From an uncultured Clostridia bacterium (GTDB lineage: Bacteria > Bacillota > Clostridia > Lachnospirales > Anaerotignaceae): a stretch of 64,000 nucleotides of DNA. The stretch lies in the NCBI GenBank assembly GCA_902477755.1, contig CABSIK010000002.1, positions 248,001 to 312,000 of the forward strand. The letters run 5' to 3'. Position 1 is the first letter of the stretch. Every line of letters starts with the position of its first letter. The position numbers and the translations under genes are program-made. This document shows positions 8,674 through 18,489 of the stretch, in pieces. The notes under the pieces are model-generated. The model had not been told where the DNA came from and searched no databases. It saw only the letters and a program-made list of their open reading frames with translations.

Positions 8674-8702
8674 TTTACGAATGGAAAAACCTATATTATA
8701 AT
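8674..8702 (+). promoter_or_regulatory. Promoter of pyruvate carboxylase
   Basis: TTTACG (8674-8679), 17 bases, TATAAT (8697-8702). The leader before the start codon is about 70 bases. Confidence 0.55.
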
Positions 8703-8775
8703 AAAGCAATAGGCATTGAAGGAATCAAGATTTTGACTGATGATTCAGTGAATATACAAAGGAGGTATGATAAGC

Positions 8776-11700
8776 ATGCAGGAAGTAAAAATTAAAAAGT
8801 TCAAAAAGGTACTGGTTGCTAACCGTGGCGAAATTGCCATCCGTGTGTACCGTGCCCTGAATGAACTGGGTATTCAGACAGTTGGTATTTTCTCCAAAGA
8901 AGACAAATACTCTCTGTTCCGTACCAAAACAGACGAAGCATATATGCTCAATCCTGAAAAGGGTCCCATCGACGCATATTTGGATATTCGTAATATCATC
9001 AACATTGCGAAGGCAAAAGGTGTTGACGCTATCCATCCCGGTTATGGTTTCCTTTCCGAAAACCCTGCTTTTGTAGAAGCATGTAACCAGGCTGGCATTG
9101 CCTTTATCGGCCCTGATGTGGATGTTATGTATGCCATGGGGGATAAAATTTCCTCTAAACAGATGGCAATTGAATGCAATGTACCCATCATCCCCGGTGT
9201 TGACCATGCCATCAGAAGTCTGGACGAAGTAATGGAAGTAGCGGAAAGAGTTGGCTACCCCGTTATGCTGAAAGCCAGCAATGGCGGCGGCGGACGTGGT
9301 ATGCGTATCGTCAACAGTGCGGAAGAAATGCCTAAGGAATTTGACGAAGCAAGAAATGAAGCGAAAAAAGCTTTCGGTGACGATAAAATTTTCGTTGAAA
9401 AATATCTCCGTGACCCGAAACACATTGAAGTTCAGGTTTTGGGTGATAAATACGGCAATGTGGTTCACCTCTTTGACCGTGACTGTTCTGTACAGCGCCG
9501 TCATCAGAAAGTTGTGGAATTTGCTCCCGCTTTCACTGTCAGCGATGCAGTTAGAGAAAAAATCTTTGCAGATGCCGTTCGTCTGTCCAAACATGTAGGA
9601 TACAAAAATGCTGGTACACTGGAATTTTTGGTGGACGCAGACGAAAATTACTATTTCATTGAAATGAACCCCCGTATTCAGGTAGAACATACCGTAACAG
9701 AGGAAGTAACGGGTATTGATATTGTGCAGGCACAGATTCTGATTGAAGAAGGTTATCCTCTGGATTCCCCTGAAATCGGCATTAAATCTCAGGATGACAT
9801 TCATGCAAACGGCTACTCCATCCAGCTGCGTGTCACCACAGAAGACCCTGCCAACAACTTCCTGCCTGACACAGGCAAGATCAGTGTATACCGTTCTCCT
9901 GCCGGCAATGGTATCCGTCTGGATGGCGGTACTGCCCACACAGGTGCGGAAATCACACCTTTCTATGACAGCTTGCTGGTAAAAATCATTGCTCACGACA
10001 GAACATTTGAAGGCGTGACAAGAAAAGCTGTTCGTGCCATCAAAGAAACAAGAATCCGTGGCGTAAAAACAAACATTCCTTTCCTGATCAACGTATTGCA
10101 GAGTGATGTTTGGAATGCTGGTAAATGCACCACAACATTCATTGAAAAAACACCTGAACTGTTCCATATCGTATTGGGCAAAGACAGAGCGACAAAGATT
10201 GCTGAATTTATCGGCAACAAGATTGTAAACGAATCCAAAGGTCACAAGCCTGAATTTGATCCCATTGTGCCTCCTTCCTTTGGACAGGATAAAAATGGCA
10301 AAACCATCTTTGTGGAAGGTGCAAAAGACAAATTCCTGCGTATGGGCGCAAAAGACTATACACAGAGCCTGCTGAAGGAAAAACGCCTGCTGGTAACAGA
10401 TACCACCATGCGTGACGCACACCAGTCTCTGATGGCAACACGTCTGCGTACCAATGACCTGATCGTTGCAGCACCTGCAACCAATATGGCGATGGCAAAT
10501 GGTTTCTCCGTAGAAGCATGGGGCGGCGCAACATTCGACGTTGCTTACCGTTTCCTGACAGAATCTCCTTGGAGAAGACTGCAGCAGCTTTCCGAAGCAA
10601 TGCCCAACACACTGATCCAGATGCTGCTGCGTGCATCCAACGCTGTTGGTTACGCAAACTATCCTGACAATGTAGTTAGAGAATTCATCAAAGTTTCCGC
10701 AGAACGTGGCGTAGACGTATTCCGTATCTTCGACAGCTTGAACTGGCTGGAAAACATGAAGATGCCCGTTGAAGAAGCTCTGAAAACAGGTAAGATTGTA
10801 GAAGGTGCTATCTGCTACACCGGCGATATTCTGGACCCTAAGGAAACAAAATATACACTGGATTACTATATCCGCAAAGCAAAAGAACTAGAAGACATGG
10901 GCTGCCACATTTTCGCAATCAAAGATATGGCAGGTCTGCTGAAACCTTACGCTGCAAAAGAACTGTTTACAGCTCTGAAGCAGGAACTGCATATTCCTCT
11001 GCACCTGCATACCCATGACACAACAGGCAACGGTGTCAGCACTGTACTGATGGCTGCGGAAGCAGGCGTAGACATTGCCGACTTGGCAATCCAGTCCATG
11101 AGCTCCCTGACCAGCCAGCCTTCTATGAACGCAGTTGTAGAAGCACTGCGCGGCACAGAACGCGATACCGGTCTGGATCCCGATCAGCTGGTTGAACTGA
11201 GCCATTACTATCAGGGTGTACGTCAGATCTTCACTGGCTTCGAAAGTGAAATGAAGACACCCAATACTGAAATCTATAAATACGAAATCCCCGGCGGTCA
11301 GTACTCCAACTTGCTGGCACAGGTAAAATCCATGGGCTCTGCAGATAACTTTGAAGAAATCAAACATCTGTATAAAGAAGCCAACGATTTGCTGGGCAAT
11401 ATCGTAAAAGTAACACCTTCCTCCAAGGTTGTTGGTGATATGGCCATCTTCATGTCCAAAAACGGTCTGAACAAAGACAACATCCTTACAGAAGGGAAAG
11501 ATATTTCCTATCCTGAATCCGTTGTGGATTACTTCATTGGGAACATTGGTCAGCCTGAAGGCGGTTTCCCGAAAGAATTGCAGGAAATCGTGCTGAAAGG
11601 CAGAAAACCCATTGATGGCAGAGCAGGTGCGCTGCTGCCTCCCGCAGATTTCGATGCCATTGCAAAGCATTTGAAAGAAGCACACGTTATGAAAAACGTG

Positions 11701-12243
11701 AACCCCAGAAACATCATCAGCTATGCTCTGTATCCAAAGGTATATGATGATTACTGCGACCACTGGGAATACTACACAGACGTTTCCAAACTGACCAGTG
11801 ATGTATACTTCTTCGGTCTGGCAAAAGGTGAAGAAACTTCTATTGAAATTGGTGAAGGTAAAGACATCATCATCAAATTCATTGATATGTCCGAACCTGA
11901 TGCAGAAGGTTTCCGTGCGCTGACATTTGAAATCAACGGCGTAATGCGTGAAGTAAAAGTTCTGGATAAACATCTGGAAGTTAAGAGCGACGGTAAACTG
12001 AAAGCGGATAAGAACAATCCTTACCATCTGGGTTCTTCTATCCCCGGTACCATCAGCAAGATTCTGGTAAAAGAAGGCGAAGAAGTGAAGAAGAACCAGC
12101 CTCTGCTGACCATCGAAGCTATGAAGATGGAAACATCTATCGTTGCAAGAGAAGATGGCGTTATCGACAAGATCTATGCTGTAGAAGGCGAAAAAGTCAG
12201 CCAGGGTGACCTGCTGGTATCCTTCGCAAAAGAAGAAGAATAA
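8776..12243 (+). CDS. pyc: Pyruvate carboxylase
   Basis: 1155 residues, the single-chain biotin enzyme that carboxylates pyruvate to oxaloacetate (anaplerosis). The biotin carboxylase domain (about 1-455) contains the ATP-grasp glycine loop ASNGGGGRG and the EMNPRIQVEHTVTE segment. The carboxyltransferase domain (about 530-800) has TTMRDAHQSL and HLHTHDTTGNG. A C-terminal biotinyl domain carries EAMKMET with the biotin-accepting Lys1117. The ATG at 8776 is chosen because GGAGGT (8761-8766) directly abuts the earlier in-frame ATG at 8767. It is a single-gene unit ending in a terminator array. Confidence 0.96.
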   Translation: MQEVKIKKFKKVLVANRGEIAIRVYRALNELGIQTVGIFSKEDKYSLFRTKTDEAYMLNPEKGPIDAYLDIRNIINIAKAKGVDAIHPGYGFLSENPAFVEACNQAGIAFIGPDVDVMYAMGDKISSKQMAIECNVPIIPGVDHAIRSLDEVMEVAERVGYPVMLKASNGGGGRGMRIVNSAEEMPKEFDEARNEAKKAFGDDKIFVEKYLRDPKHIEVQVLGDKYGNVVHLFDRDCSVQRRHQKVVEFAPAFTVSDAVREKIFADAVRLSKHVGYKNAGTLEFLVDADENYYFIEMNPRIQVEHTVTEEVTGIDIVQAQILIEEGYPLDSPEIGIKSQDDIHANGYSIQLRVTTEDPANNFLPDTGKISVYRSPAGNGIRLDGGTAHTGAEITPFYDSLLVKIIAHDRTFEGVTRKAVRAIKETRIRGVKTNIPFLINVLQSDVWNAGKCTTTFIEKTPELFHIVLGKDRATKIAEFIGNKIVNESKGHKPEFDPIVPPSFGQDKNGKTIFVEGAKDKFLRMGAKDYTQSLLKEKRLLVTDTTMRDAHQSLMATRLRTNDLIVAAPATNMAMANGFSVEAWGGATFDVAYRFLTESPWRRLQQLSEAMPNTLIQMLLRASNAVGYANYPDNVVREFIKVSAERGVDVFRIFDSLNWLENMKMPVEEALKTGKIVEGAICYTGDILDPKETKYTLDYYIRKAKELEDMGCHIFAIKDMAGLLKPYAAKELFTALKQELHIPLHLHTHDTTGNGVSTVLMAAEAGVDIADLAIQSMSSLTSQPSMNAVVEALRGTERDTGLDPDQLVELSHYYQGVRQIFTGFESEMKTPNTEIYKYEIPGGQYSNLLAQVKSMGSADNFEEIKHLYKEANDLLGNIVKVTPSSKVVGDMAIFMSKNGLNKDNILTEGKDISYPESVVDYFIGNIGQPEGGFPKELQEIVLKGRKPIDGRAGALLPPADFDAIAKHLKEAHVMKNVNPRNIISYALYPKVYDDYCDHWEYYTDVSKLTSDVYFFGLAKGEETSIEIGEGKDIIIKFIDMSEPDAEGFRALTFEINGVMREVKVLDKHLEVKSDGKLKADKNNPYHLGSSIPGTISKILVKEGEEVKKNQPLLTIEAMKMETSIVAREDGVIDKIYAVEGEKVSQGDLLVSFAKEEE

Positions 12244-12300
12244 TTTTCTTCATTCGCATATTTTTTAACACAATAAAACCCCAAAATATATTTGGGGCAT

Positions 12301-12408
12301 CTTCATAAGAAAACAAAGAAAACCGAAATCCTTATCATGACAAAGGATTTCGGTTTTCTTATTATGTTGAGATTTTATTTGATATGTTTTCTTCTGAAGA
12401 AAGCTGTC
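12301..12408 (+). repeat. Interspersed hairpin repeat, copy A
   Basis: Starts with CTTCATAAGAAAACAAA, then a perfect 15-bp stem AAAACCGAAATCCTT (12319-12333) / AAGGATTTCGGTTTT (12343-12357), then a tail containing GAGATTTT and ATGTTTTCTT. It aligns over about 105 bases with 30739-30840. The stem followed by CTTATT can also terminate pyc transcripts. Confidence 0.7.
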
Positions 12409-12540
12409 GTACTTCCCTTTAAGAAATCAAGGAAAAGAAAATCAATGTTTTCTTAAGGGGAAGTTGCTTTTTGTGTTTCGGGTTTTTAAAAATAATCTAA
12501 TGCAGAATTCTCATTAGGGAAACAATATTCGTAAGATTAA

Positions 12541-12607
12541 AGCAAAAAAGATAGCCAGAAGACCTTTTATGCTAAGGAATTCGGCTATTTTGTTTTCTTA
12601 TGAAGAG
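12541..12607 (-). repeat. Interspersed hairpin repeat, copy C (inverted)
   Basis: On the minus strand it begins with CTTCATAAGAAAACAAA (complement of 12589-12605), identical over 17 bases to copy A. It continues with an imperfect stem: ATAGCC (12551-12556) / GGCTAT (12583-12588) and CCTT / AAGG. It probably also terminates the DUF1275 gene. Confidence 0.65.
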
Positions 12608-12625
12608 TAGAGCCTCTTTTTTATT

Positions 12626-13297
12626 TTACTCTGTTTTCGGCTTTACAAAAAGCATCAGAAAAGCAACTGCCAGAAGGATACAGCAGATTACCAAAGAAGG
12701 ACTGCCCCAGAGTTTTGTACCGACAGCACCGATGGCTGCGCCTAAAATGAAGAAAAATATGATGCTGTAGTAATGAAAGCTTTTTTCTCTGCGGGAAGGG
12801 TCTTTTGTCTGGAAATATTTTACCAGATGGTCTGTTCCGCTGCGCAGATTGCCGGTACACATGGTGGTGGCATAAGGCATGCCATGGAATTTGCGGAAAC
12901 TTTGTACCTGCATGGCGCAGATAAAGGAAACCAGTGCGTTGGCAAAGGCATCGGCTTTTCCAAGAGGAAGAAAGATGACGACAATGAGAGCTAAAATTTC
13001 AATCAAAAGCACAGTCTGCCGCCAGTGCAGTGCCATTTTTCCGTCCAGAGAATGTTTGATCCATTCGTCTACGAAAACCCCGGCCACAAATGCCAAAATG
13101 GGTACTAGATAGAATAGCGCTTTTTTCAAATCACCTTCAGACAGGTGCACACCAAGCAGAACAATGTTGCCTGTTTGCGCATTGGCAAAAACCTGTCCGC
13201 GTGCAAGATAAGTATATGCGTCCAGAAACCCACCTACGGCTGCCAGTATGGCGCCGATACGGAAGGAGTCGGACATTTGGTCAGTATGTAGTGCCAT
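12626..13297 (-). CDS. YoaK-like DUF1275 membrane protein
   Basis: 223 residues with six or so hydrophobic segments, a DUF1275/YoaK family integral membrane protein. The family signature is visible near the start (GGFLDAYTYLARGQVFANAQTGNIV). Function is unknown; transport is often suggested but not shown here. The ATG at 13297 is chosen over an in-frame TTG at 13303 because AGGAGA sits six bases upstream of it. It begins 13 bases after comM ends on the same strand, so the two are probably co-transcribed. Confidence 0.8.
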   Translation of the reverse strand: MALHTDQMSDSFRIGAILAAVGGFLDAYTYLARGQVFANAQTGNIVLLGVHLSEGDLKKALFYLVPILAFVAGVFVDEWIKHSLDGKMALHWRQTVLLIEILALIVVIFLPLGKADAFANALVSFICAMQVQSFRKFHGMPYATTMCTGNLRSGTDHLVKYFQTKDPSRREKSFHYYSIIFFFILGAAIGAVGTKLWGSPSLVICCILLAVAFLMLFVKPKTE

Positions 13298-13310
13298 AGT
13301 CAATCTCCTG

Positions 13311-14843
13311 TTATATCATGTATTTTCTGTCCAAAGAACGGTATTGCAGAACTTCTGCCAGATGGCGGACAGTGATTTCTTCATTGCCATCCAAGTCTGC
13401 TGCCGTTCTGGCAACTTTCAGTATTTTATGGTAAGCCCTTGCACTCAAGTCCATAGATGAGAAGGCTGCCTTCAGTAGTTTTTGCTCTGCCTCACCAAGA
13501 ACACAGTATTTTTCGACTTGTGCGGCGTTAAGCTGAGCATTGAAGAAAATTCCTTCCTTTGTATATCGTTTCAGCTGGATTTCGTGGGCTCTTACCACAC
13601 GCTTTTTGATTTCTGCGGAGGATTCTCCAGAAGCACTGTTTTGCAGGTCTTCGTATCCTACCGCAGGCATTTCCACCATCAGGTCGATACGGTCTAATAG
13701 AGGTCCACTGATTTTGCTTTGGTATTTGGCAATCTCATTGACAGTACAGTGACATTTGTCACCACTGCCCAGATAACCGCAGGGGCAAGGGTTCATGGCG
13801 GCTACCAGCATGAAATCAGAGGGAAATGTCAAAGTGCCGCTGACACGGGCGATGGTAACTTTGCCATCTTCCATGGGCTGACGCATGACTTCCAGAGCGG
13901 AACGCTGAAATTCCGGCAATTCATCCAGAAACAACACACCATTATGCGCCAATGAAATCTCACCGGGCTTCGGGATTCTGCCGCCGCCAGTAAGAGCAGA
14001 AGCGGAAATGGTATGGTGTGGAGAACGGAACGGTCTATGATGAATCAAAGCATTTTTGTTCTGCAAAAGACCTGCCACGCTGTAGATTTTCGTGATTTCA
14101 ATGCTTTCCGCAAAAGTCAGGTCAGGCAGTATGGTTGGGAATCGTTTTGCCAGCATGGTTTTGCCGGAACCGGGAGGTCCAATGAGCAGGATATTATGTC
14201 CACCGGCAGCAGCCAGTTCCATGGCGCGCTTGGCGTTTTCTTGTCCTTTTACATGAGAAAAATCCAGACTTTCCCATTCTTTATCGTTGGCAAAGAGATT
14301 GTCCAGATCCACATGATAGGGCGGTAATGTTTCCTGATTTTGCAAAACAGCAACTAACTGACGCAGACTATGAAGGGGATAGACCTCCATGCCTTCCACA
14401 AGAGCCGCTTCATCAGCATTTTCATAAGGTACAAAGCATTTTGTGATGCCATCCTGCAATGCGCCATAAACCATAGGCAGGATGCCGTTGACAGGACGCA
14501 GAGAACCATCCAGCGAAAGCTCTCCTGCCAGTAAATATCCGTCCAGAGCATCCACAGGCAGGGTTCCCATAGCAGTCAAAATACCGGCGGCAATGGGCAA
14601 GTCAAAAGACGCCCCTTCTTTTTTGGTATCTGCTGGTGCTAAGTTGACCGTAATACGTTTGGTGGGGAAGGAAAGTCCTGTGTTTTTGATGGCAGTGCGT
14701 ACTCTTTCTCTGGATTCTTTCACTGCGGAATCCGGCAGCCCAACAATGTCAAAAGCAGGCAGACCGCTGCTCAAGTCAACTTCTACATTGACAGCATAAG
14801 CGTCAATGCCAAGCAGTGCAGCGCTATGGATAATGGAAAGCAT
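13311..14843 (-). CDS. comM: ComM/YifB family Mg-chelatase-like AAA ATPase
   Basis: 510 residues. An N-terminal Lon-protease-like S5 domain (about 1-165; VEVDLSSGLPAFDIVGLPDSAVKESRERV) precedes a Mg-chelatase-type AAA+ domain with Walker A LIGPPGSGKT (about 218-227), Walker B GVLFLDELPEF and a C-terminal Mg_chelatase_C region. In transformable bacteria ComM is a helicase that extends heteroduplex joints during recombination of incoming DNA. Here it is divergent from dprA, another DNA-uptake gene, over a 203-base spacer. GAGGCGAGGTC precedes the ATG. Confidence 0.92.
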   Translation of the reverse strand: MLSIIHSAALLGIDAYAVNVEVDLSSGLPAFDIVGLPDSAVKESRERVRTAIKNTGLSFPTKRITVNLAPADTKKEGASFDLPIAAGILTAMGTLPVDALDGYLLAGELSLDGSLRPVNGILPMVYGALQDGITKCFVPYENADEAALVEGMEVYPLHSLRQLVAVLQNQETLPPYHVDLDNLFANDKEWESLDFSHVKGQENAKRAMELAAAGGHNILLIGPPGSGKTMLAKRFPTILPDLTFAESIEITKIYSVAGLLQNKNALIHHRPFRSPHHTISASALTGGGRIPKPGEISLAHNGVLFLDELPEFQRSALEVMRQPMEDGKVTIARVSGTLTFPSDFMLVAAMNPCPCGYLGSGDKCHCTVNEIAKYQSKISGPLLDRIDLMVEMPAVGYEDLQNSASGESSAEIKKRVVRAHEIQLKRYTKEGIFFNAQLNAAQVEKYCVLGEAEQKLLKAAFSSMDLSARAYHKILKVARTAADLDGNEEITVRHLAEVLQYRSLDRKYMI

Positions 14844-15046
14844 GACCTCGCCTCGTTTCTCATAAAAAATTCTGTTCTTATGATAACAATTCTTACGAAA
14901 AAGTGCAATGAAAATTGGAGATTTCTACTAGTGCATGCATAGGGATTCACATTATTTTCAAATTTTTAGAAAAAAATCATTGAATTTTGAAAAGAAAGCA
15001 TATATAGTAGATTGCGTAACTGGCAAGGGGATAAGGAGGCATCGTT

Positions 15047-16138
15047 GTGGAAGAAACGTATCTGATGTGGCTGGCAAGAGTGACATTGCATAACACAAAG
15101 AAAGCCTTTCAGCTTTTGGGAAGATTTGGTACAGCGGAAAATATTTTCTATGCAGAACCAGAAGAAATCCGCAGTGTACTTGGCAATGCCACAAAACTTG
15201 CAGATACCATTTTATCCCAACGTGACCCAGAAATGCTAGATGAATGGATGATTGAATTGGAAGAAAAAGAAATTTCCTTTTATTCCTATTTCCATCCGTC
15301 TTATCCTTATTTGCTGAAACAGATTTATAACCCTCCTTTGGGGATTTATGTGAAAGGCGTTCTGCCTGATGACCATATTGATAAAATTGGCGTCATTGGT
15401 GCCAGAAGATGTTCTCAGTATGGCGCATCTGTGGCTTATCGCATTACAAAAGACTTGGGTCAGACCAATGTGATTGTTGTCAGCGGTATGGCAAAAGGCA
15501 TTGATGCCGTTGCCCATAAAGGCATTATGGATGGCGGCGGAAAAACCATTGCTGTACTGGGCTGTGGTGTAGATGTTTGTTATCCTGCGGAAAATCGGGA
15601 GTTAATGGAGCGGATCATAGAAAACGGCTGTGTGCTGTCAGAGTATCCGCCGGGAACCAAAGCGGTTCCCTACCACTTTCCTTATCGTAACCGCATCATC
15701 AGCGGTCTTTCCAAACTCATCGTTGTTATTGAAGCAGGAAAACGCAGCGGCACATTGATCACAGCGGATATGGCACTGGAAAACGGCAGAGATGTTTTTG
15801 TTCTGCCGGGCAATGTGACCAGCAAGCTGAGTGAAGGCACCAATAACCTGATTAAACAGGGATGCCCAATCATTACAGAATCGGGAGATATTTTAGAGGA
15901 ACTTGGCATATCCTATCAAGAAAAGGAAAAGACCCGTTTCTATGAAAAAGTAGAAGAAAAACTGACACCCGAAGAACGGGAAATTTATGAGAAAATAACT
16001 GAGGCTGTGCCAGTAACGGCTGAGGAATTGAGCCGCATGCTGGAAAAGCCAATTCAGGATATACAATATGTACTTTCTCTGTTGGAAATCACTGGATATA
16101 TTCGAAAATTACAGCAGGCAGGCTATGTCCGCAATTAA
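15047..16138 (+). CDS. dprA: DNA-processing protein DprA
   Basis: 363 residues. DprA binds single-stranded DNA and loads RecA during transformation. A helical N-terminal part (about 1-75), a Rossmann-like domain with GARRCSQYG and VSGMAKGID (about 120-160), EYPPG, RNRIISGL and AGKRSGTL segments, and a C-terminal winged-helix domain (about 295-363) are all present, so it looks intact. It starts with GTG, supported by AAGGAGG eight bases upstream. topA follows after 24 bases, a common Firmicutes arrangement. Confidence 0.95.
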   Translation: MEETYLMWLARVTLHNTKKAFQLLGRFGTAENIFYAEPEEIRSVLGNATKLADTILSQRDPEMLDEWMIELEEKEISFYSYFHPSYPYLLKQIYNPPLGIYVKGVLPDDHIDKIGVIGARRCSQYGASVAYRITKDLGQTNVIVVSGMAKGIDAVAHKGIMDGGGKTIAVLGCGVDVCYPAENRELMERIIENGCVLSEYPPGTKAVPYHFPYRNRIISGLSKLIVVIEAGKRSGTLITADMALENGRDVFVLPGNVTSKLSEGTNNLIKQGCPIITESGDILEELGISYQEKEKTRFYEKVEEKLTPEEREIYEKITEAVPVTAEELSRMLEKPIQDIQYVLSLLEITGYIRKLQQAGYVRN

Positions 16139-16162
16139 CAGAGAGGGCTGAGAGGTGAAGAT

Positions 16163-18310
16163 ATGAGCAAAGAAGCGACTGCAGCAAAACCAAAGAAAAC
16201 AACAAAAAAAGCTGCGTCAAAGAAATATCTTGTCATTGTAGAATCTCCTGCAAAGGCAAGTACCATTGGAAAATTTCTGGGAAGCAATTATAAAATCGAA
16301 GCTTCCATGGGGCATATCCGAGATTTGCCCAAAAGCCAGATGGGTATTGACATTGAGCACGATTTTGAACCCAAGTATATTACCATCCGCGGCAAAGGTG
16401 ATTTGCTGAGCAAACTGAAAAAAGAGGCGAAGGCTGCCGATAAAGTCTATCTGGCAACTGACCCGGACCGTGAAGGGGAAGCCATCAGCTGGCATCTTCT
16501 TCACGCCCTCAATTTAGGTGATGACAAGGACATCAGTCGTATTACCTTCAATGAAATCACAAAGGCAGCGGTAAAACGCTCTATTTCTGAAGCAAGAGAA
16601 ATCGACATGGATTTGGTAGACGCTCAGCAGGCACGCCGTGTGCTGGACAGAATGGTGGGCTATACGGTCAGCGATTTATTATGGAAGAAAGTCAAAAAAG
16701 GTCTCAGCGGCGGTCGTGTGCAGTCTGTTGCCCTGCGTCTGATTTGCGATAGAGAGGACGAAATCCGCGGCTTTATTCCTGATGAATACTGGACGATTGG
16801 CGCGAAACTGACCGATGCGGAAAAGAAAACATTTGAAGCCAGATTTTACGGCAAAGGCAGTGAAAAAATGGAACTGCCCAACGCACAGGTGGTTCAGGAA
16901 GTGGAAAATGGTCTGAAAGGACAGGGTTTCATCGTCAAAGAAGTGAAAAAAGGCACTCGACAGAAGAAACCCGTTGCGCCTTTTACCACCAGCACCATGC
17001 AGCAGGAAGCCAGCAAGCATCTGAACATGGCAACGCAGAAAACCATGCTTATTGCCCAGCAGCTTTATGAAGGCGTTCATGTAAAAGGGGAAGGCAATGT
17101 GGGTTTGGTTTCCTATATCCGTACGGACTCCTTCCGTATTTCCGATGAAGCCTACGAAGCGGCAGTTTCCTATATCGGTGAAAACTTCGGGGAAGAATAT
17201 GTGAATCCTGAACGTGTGGTATATAAATCCAAAGGGAAAACACAGGATGCTCACGAAGCCATCCGTCCCACAAACGTACAGCGGACACCTGACAGCATCA
17301 AAGAATCTTTGACAAAAGATCAATATAAATTGTATAAACTCATTTGGGAACGCTTTGTTGCCAGCCAGATGAGTCCTGCACTTTATGATACTATGCAGGT
17401 GAAAATGGCAGCGGGGGAATATAGTTTCCGTGCGTCTGGTTCCCGTTTGACTTTCCGAGGCTTCTTGGAAGTTTATAATAAAGGGGAGGAAGAAGCGGAT
17501 GTGCAGATGCCTGTATTGCAGGAAGGTGATGTGCTGAAAGCACTGGAAATTCTGCCGGAACAGCATTTCACACAGCCCCCTGCACGTTTTACAGACGCAT
17601 CCCTCATCAAAACACTGGAAGAAATCGGTGTAGGCCGTCCCAGTACCTATGCGCCTACTTTGACTACCATTCAAGCGAGAAACTATGTGACAAAAGAAGC
17701 CAAAAACCTCTATCCCACAGAATTGGGAGAAGTGGTAAACGATATTATGAAATCTTATTTCCCGGATATTGTGGACGTTGACTTCACAGCCAATATGGAA
17801 GAACGTCTGGATGATGTGGAAATGGGCAGAGAAGAATGGAAACAGATCATCCGTGATTTCTATCCCGGTTTCCATGCTGCAGTGGAAAATGCCGTGGAAA
17901 AACTGGCGAAAGTGGAAATCAAAGATGAAGTGACTGATGTGATCTGTGAAAAATGCGGCAGAAACATGGTCATCAAATATGGCAGATACGGAAAATTCCT
18001 GGCTTGCCCCGGTTTCCCGGAATGTCAGAACGCGAAACCATTCTTTGAAGAAGCTGGCGTGAACTGTCCCGAATGCGGCGGCAAGGTTCTTATCAAGAAA
18101 ACAAAGAAGGGCAGAACTTATTTTGGTTGTGAAAACAATCCTGAATGCGGCTTCATGTCCTGGAACAAACCTACCGGGGAAAAATGTCCTGTCTGCGGCA
18201 GTTTCCTGGAAGAAAAGGGTAAGAAAAATCCCAAAATCGTATGTTCAAACGAAAAATGCGGCTACATGCGGGAGCCTGAACCGGAAAAAGAAGAAAACAC
18301 AGAAGAATAA
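16163..18310 (+). CDS. topA: DNA topoisomerase I
   Basis: 715 residues, a type IA topoisomerase that relaxes negative supercoils. An N-terminal Lys-rich extension leads into the Toprim domain (YLVIVESPAKA, ATDPDREGEAISWHL). The catalytic Tyr is Tyr318 in SYIRTDS. Three C-terminal zinc ribbons (CxxC pairs from about residue 590) end the protein. It follows dprA by 24 bases with GAGGTGAAG before the ATG and is probably co-transcribed with it. Confidence 0.96.
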   Translation: MSKEATAAKPKKTTKKAASKKYLVIVESPAKASTIGKFLGSNYKIEASMGHIRDLPKSQMGIDIEHDFEPKYITIRGKGDLLSKLKKEAKAADKVYLATDPDREGEAISWHLLHALNLGDDKDISRITFNEITKAAVKRSISEAREIDMDLVDAQQARRVLDRMVGYTVSDLLWKKVKKGLSGGRVQSVALRLICDREDEIRGFIPDEYWTIGAKLTDAEKKTFEARFYGKGSEKMELPNAQVVQEVENGLKGQGFIVKEVKKGTRQKKPVAPFTTSTMQQEASKHLNMATQKTMLIAQQLYEGVHVKGEGNVGLVSYIRTDSFRISDEAYEAAVSYIGENFGEEYVNPERVVYKSKGKTQDAHEAIRPTNVQRTPDSIKESLTKDQYKLYKLIWERFVASQMSPALYDTMQVKMAAGEYSFRASGSRLTFRGFLEVYNKGEEEADVQMPVLQEGDVLKALEILPEQHFTQPPARFTDASLIKTLEEIGVGRPSTYAPTLTTIQARNYVTKEAKNLYPTELGEVVNDIMKSYFPDIVDVDFTANMEERLDDVEMGREEWKQIIRDFYPGFHAAVENAVEKLAKVEIKDEVTDVICEKCGRNMVIKYGRYGKFLACPGFPECQNAKPFFEEAGVNCPECGGKVLIKKTKKGRTYFGCENNPECGFMSWNKPTGEKCPVCGSFLEEKGKKNPKIVCSNEKCGYMREPEPEKEENTEE

Positions 18311-18355
18311 ATCCCTGTTTTTTCAGAAAAATTTGAAAAAAACCATAATTTATGG

Positions 18356-18384
18356 TTGTAATTTGTATGGGATTGTGCTATAAT
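18356..18384 (+). promoter_or_regulatory. Promoter of rpsB
   Basis: TTGTAA (18356-18361), 17 bases, TATAAT (18379-18384). It lies about 105 bases before the rpsB start, leaving a long leader. Confidence 0.7.
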
Positions 18385-18390
18385 CCCATA

Positions 18391-18489
18391 GGTAACTTAA
18401 AAACACACGCATTTGCTGCCCTGTGTCCGGTGCCGAAGTGTTCGGTGACATGGGGGATGATGCGGAGGACAAACCACAGGAGGTGCGCT
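18391..18489 (+). promoter_or_regulatory. rpsB leader, probable r-protein S2 regulatory RNA
   Basis: The roughly 100-base untranslated leader is GC-richer than its surroundings and contains CCGGTGCCGAAGTGTTCGGT, which can fold on itself, and segments such as ACATGGGGGATGATGCGGAG. Structured leaders on rpsB operons that bind S2 are known in several bacterial groups. I could not match this one to a specific family by eye. Confidence 0.4.

Larger units (their letters stand above)
12244..12625. other. 380-base non-coding stretch with terminators and inverted repeat copies
   Basis: No gene is seen. It holds the pyc terminator CCCCAAAA / TTTGGGG (12279-12297), a hairpin repeat copy (12301-12408), a second tail-like segment (about 12442-12476) and an inverted hairpin repeat copy (12541-12607). 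It separates convergent pyc and the DUF1275 gene. Confidence 0.7.

Noticed and set aside
8725..10422. A 565-codon open frame on the minus strand opposite pyc
   Set aside because: It lies wholly within pyruvate carboxylase, has low-complexity Phe/Cys/His-rich composition and no ribosome binding site; it is a by-product of codon bias on the coding strand.
12301..12605. A standard insertion sequence
   Set aside because: The 305-bp block has terminal inverted repeats but no transposase frame and no target-site duplication; kept only as a repeat finding.
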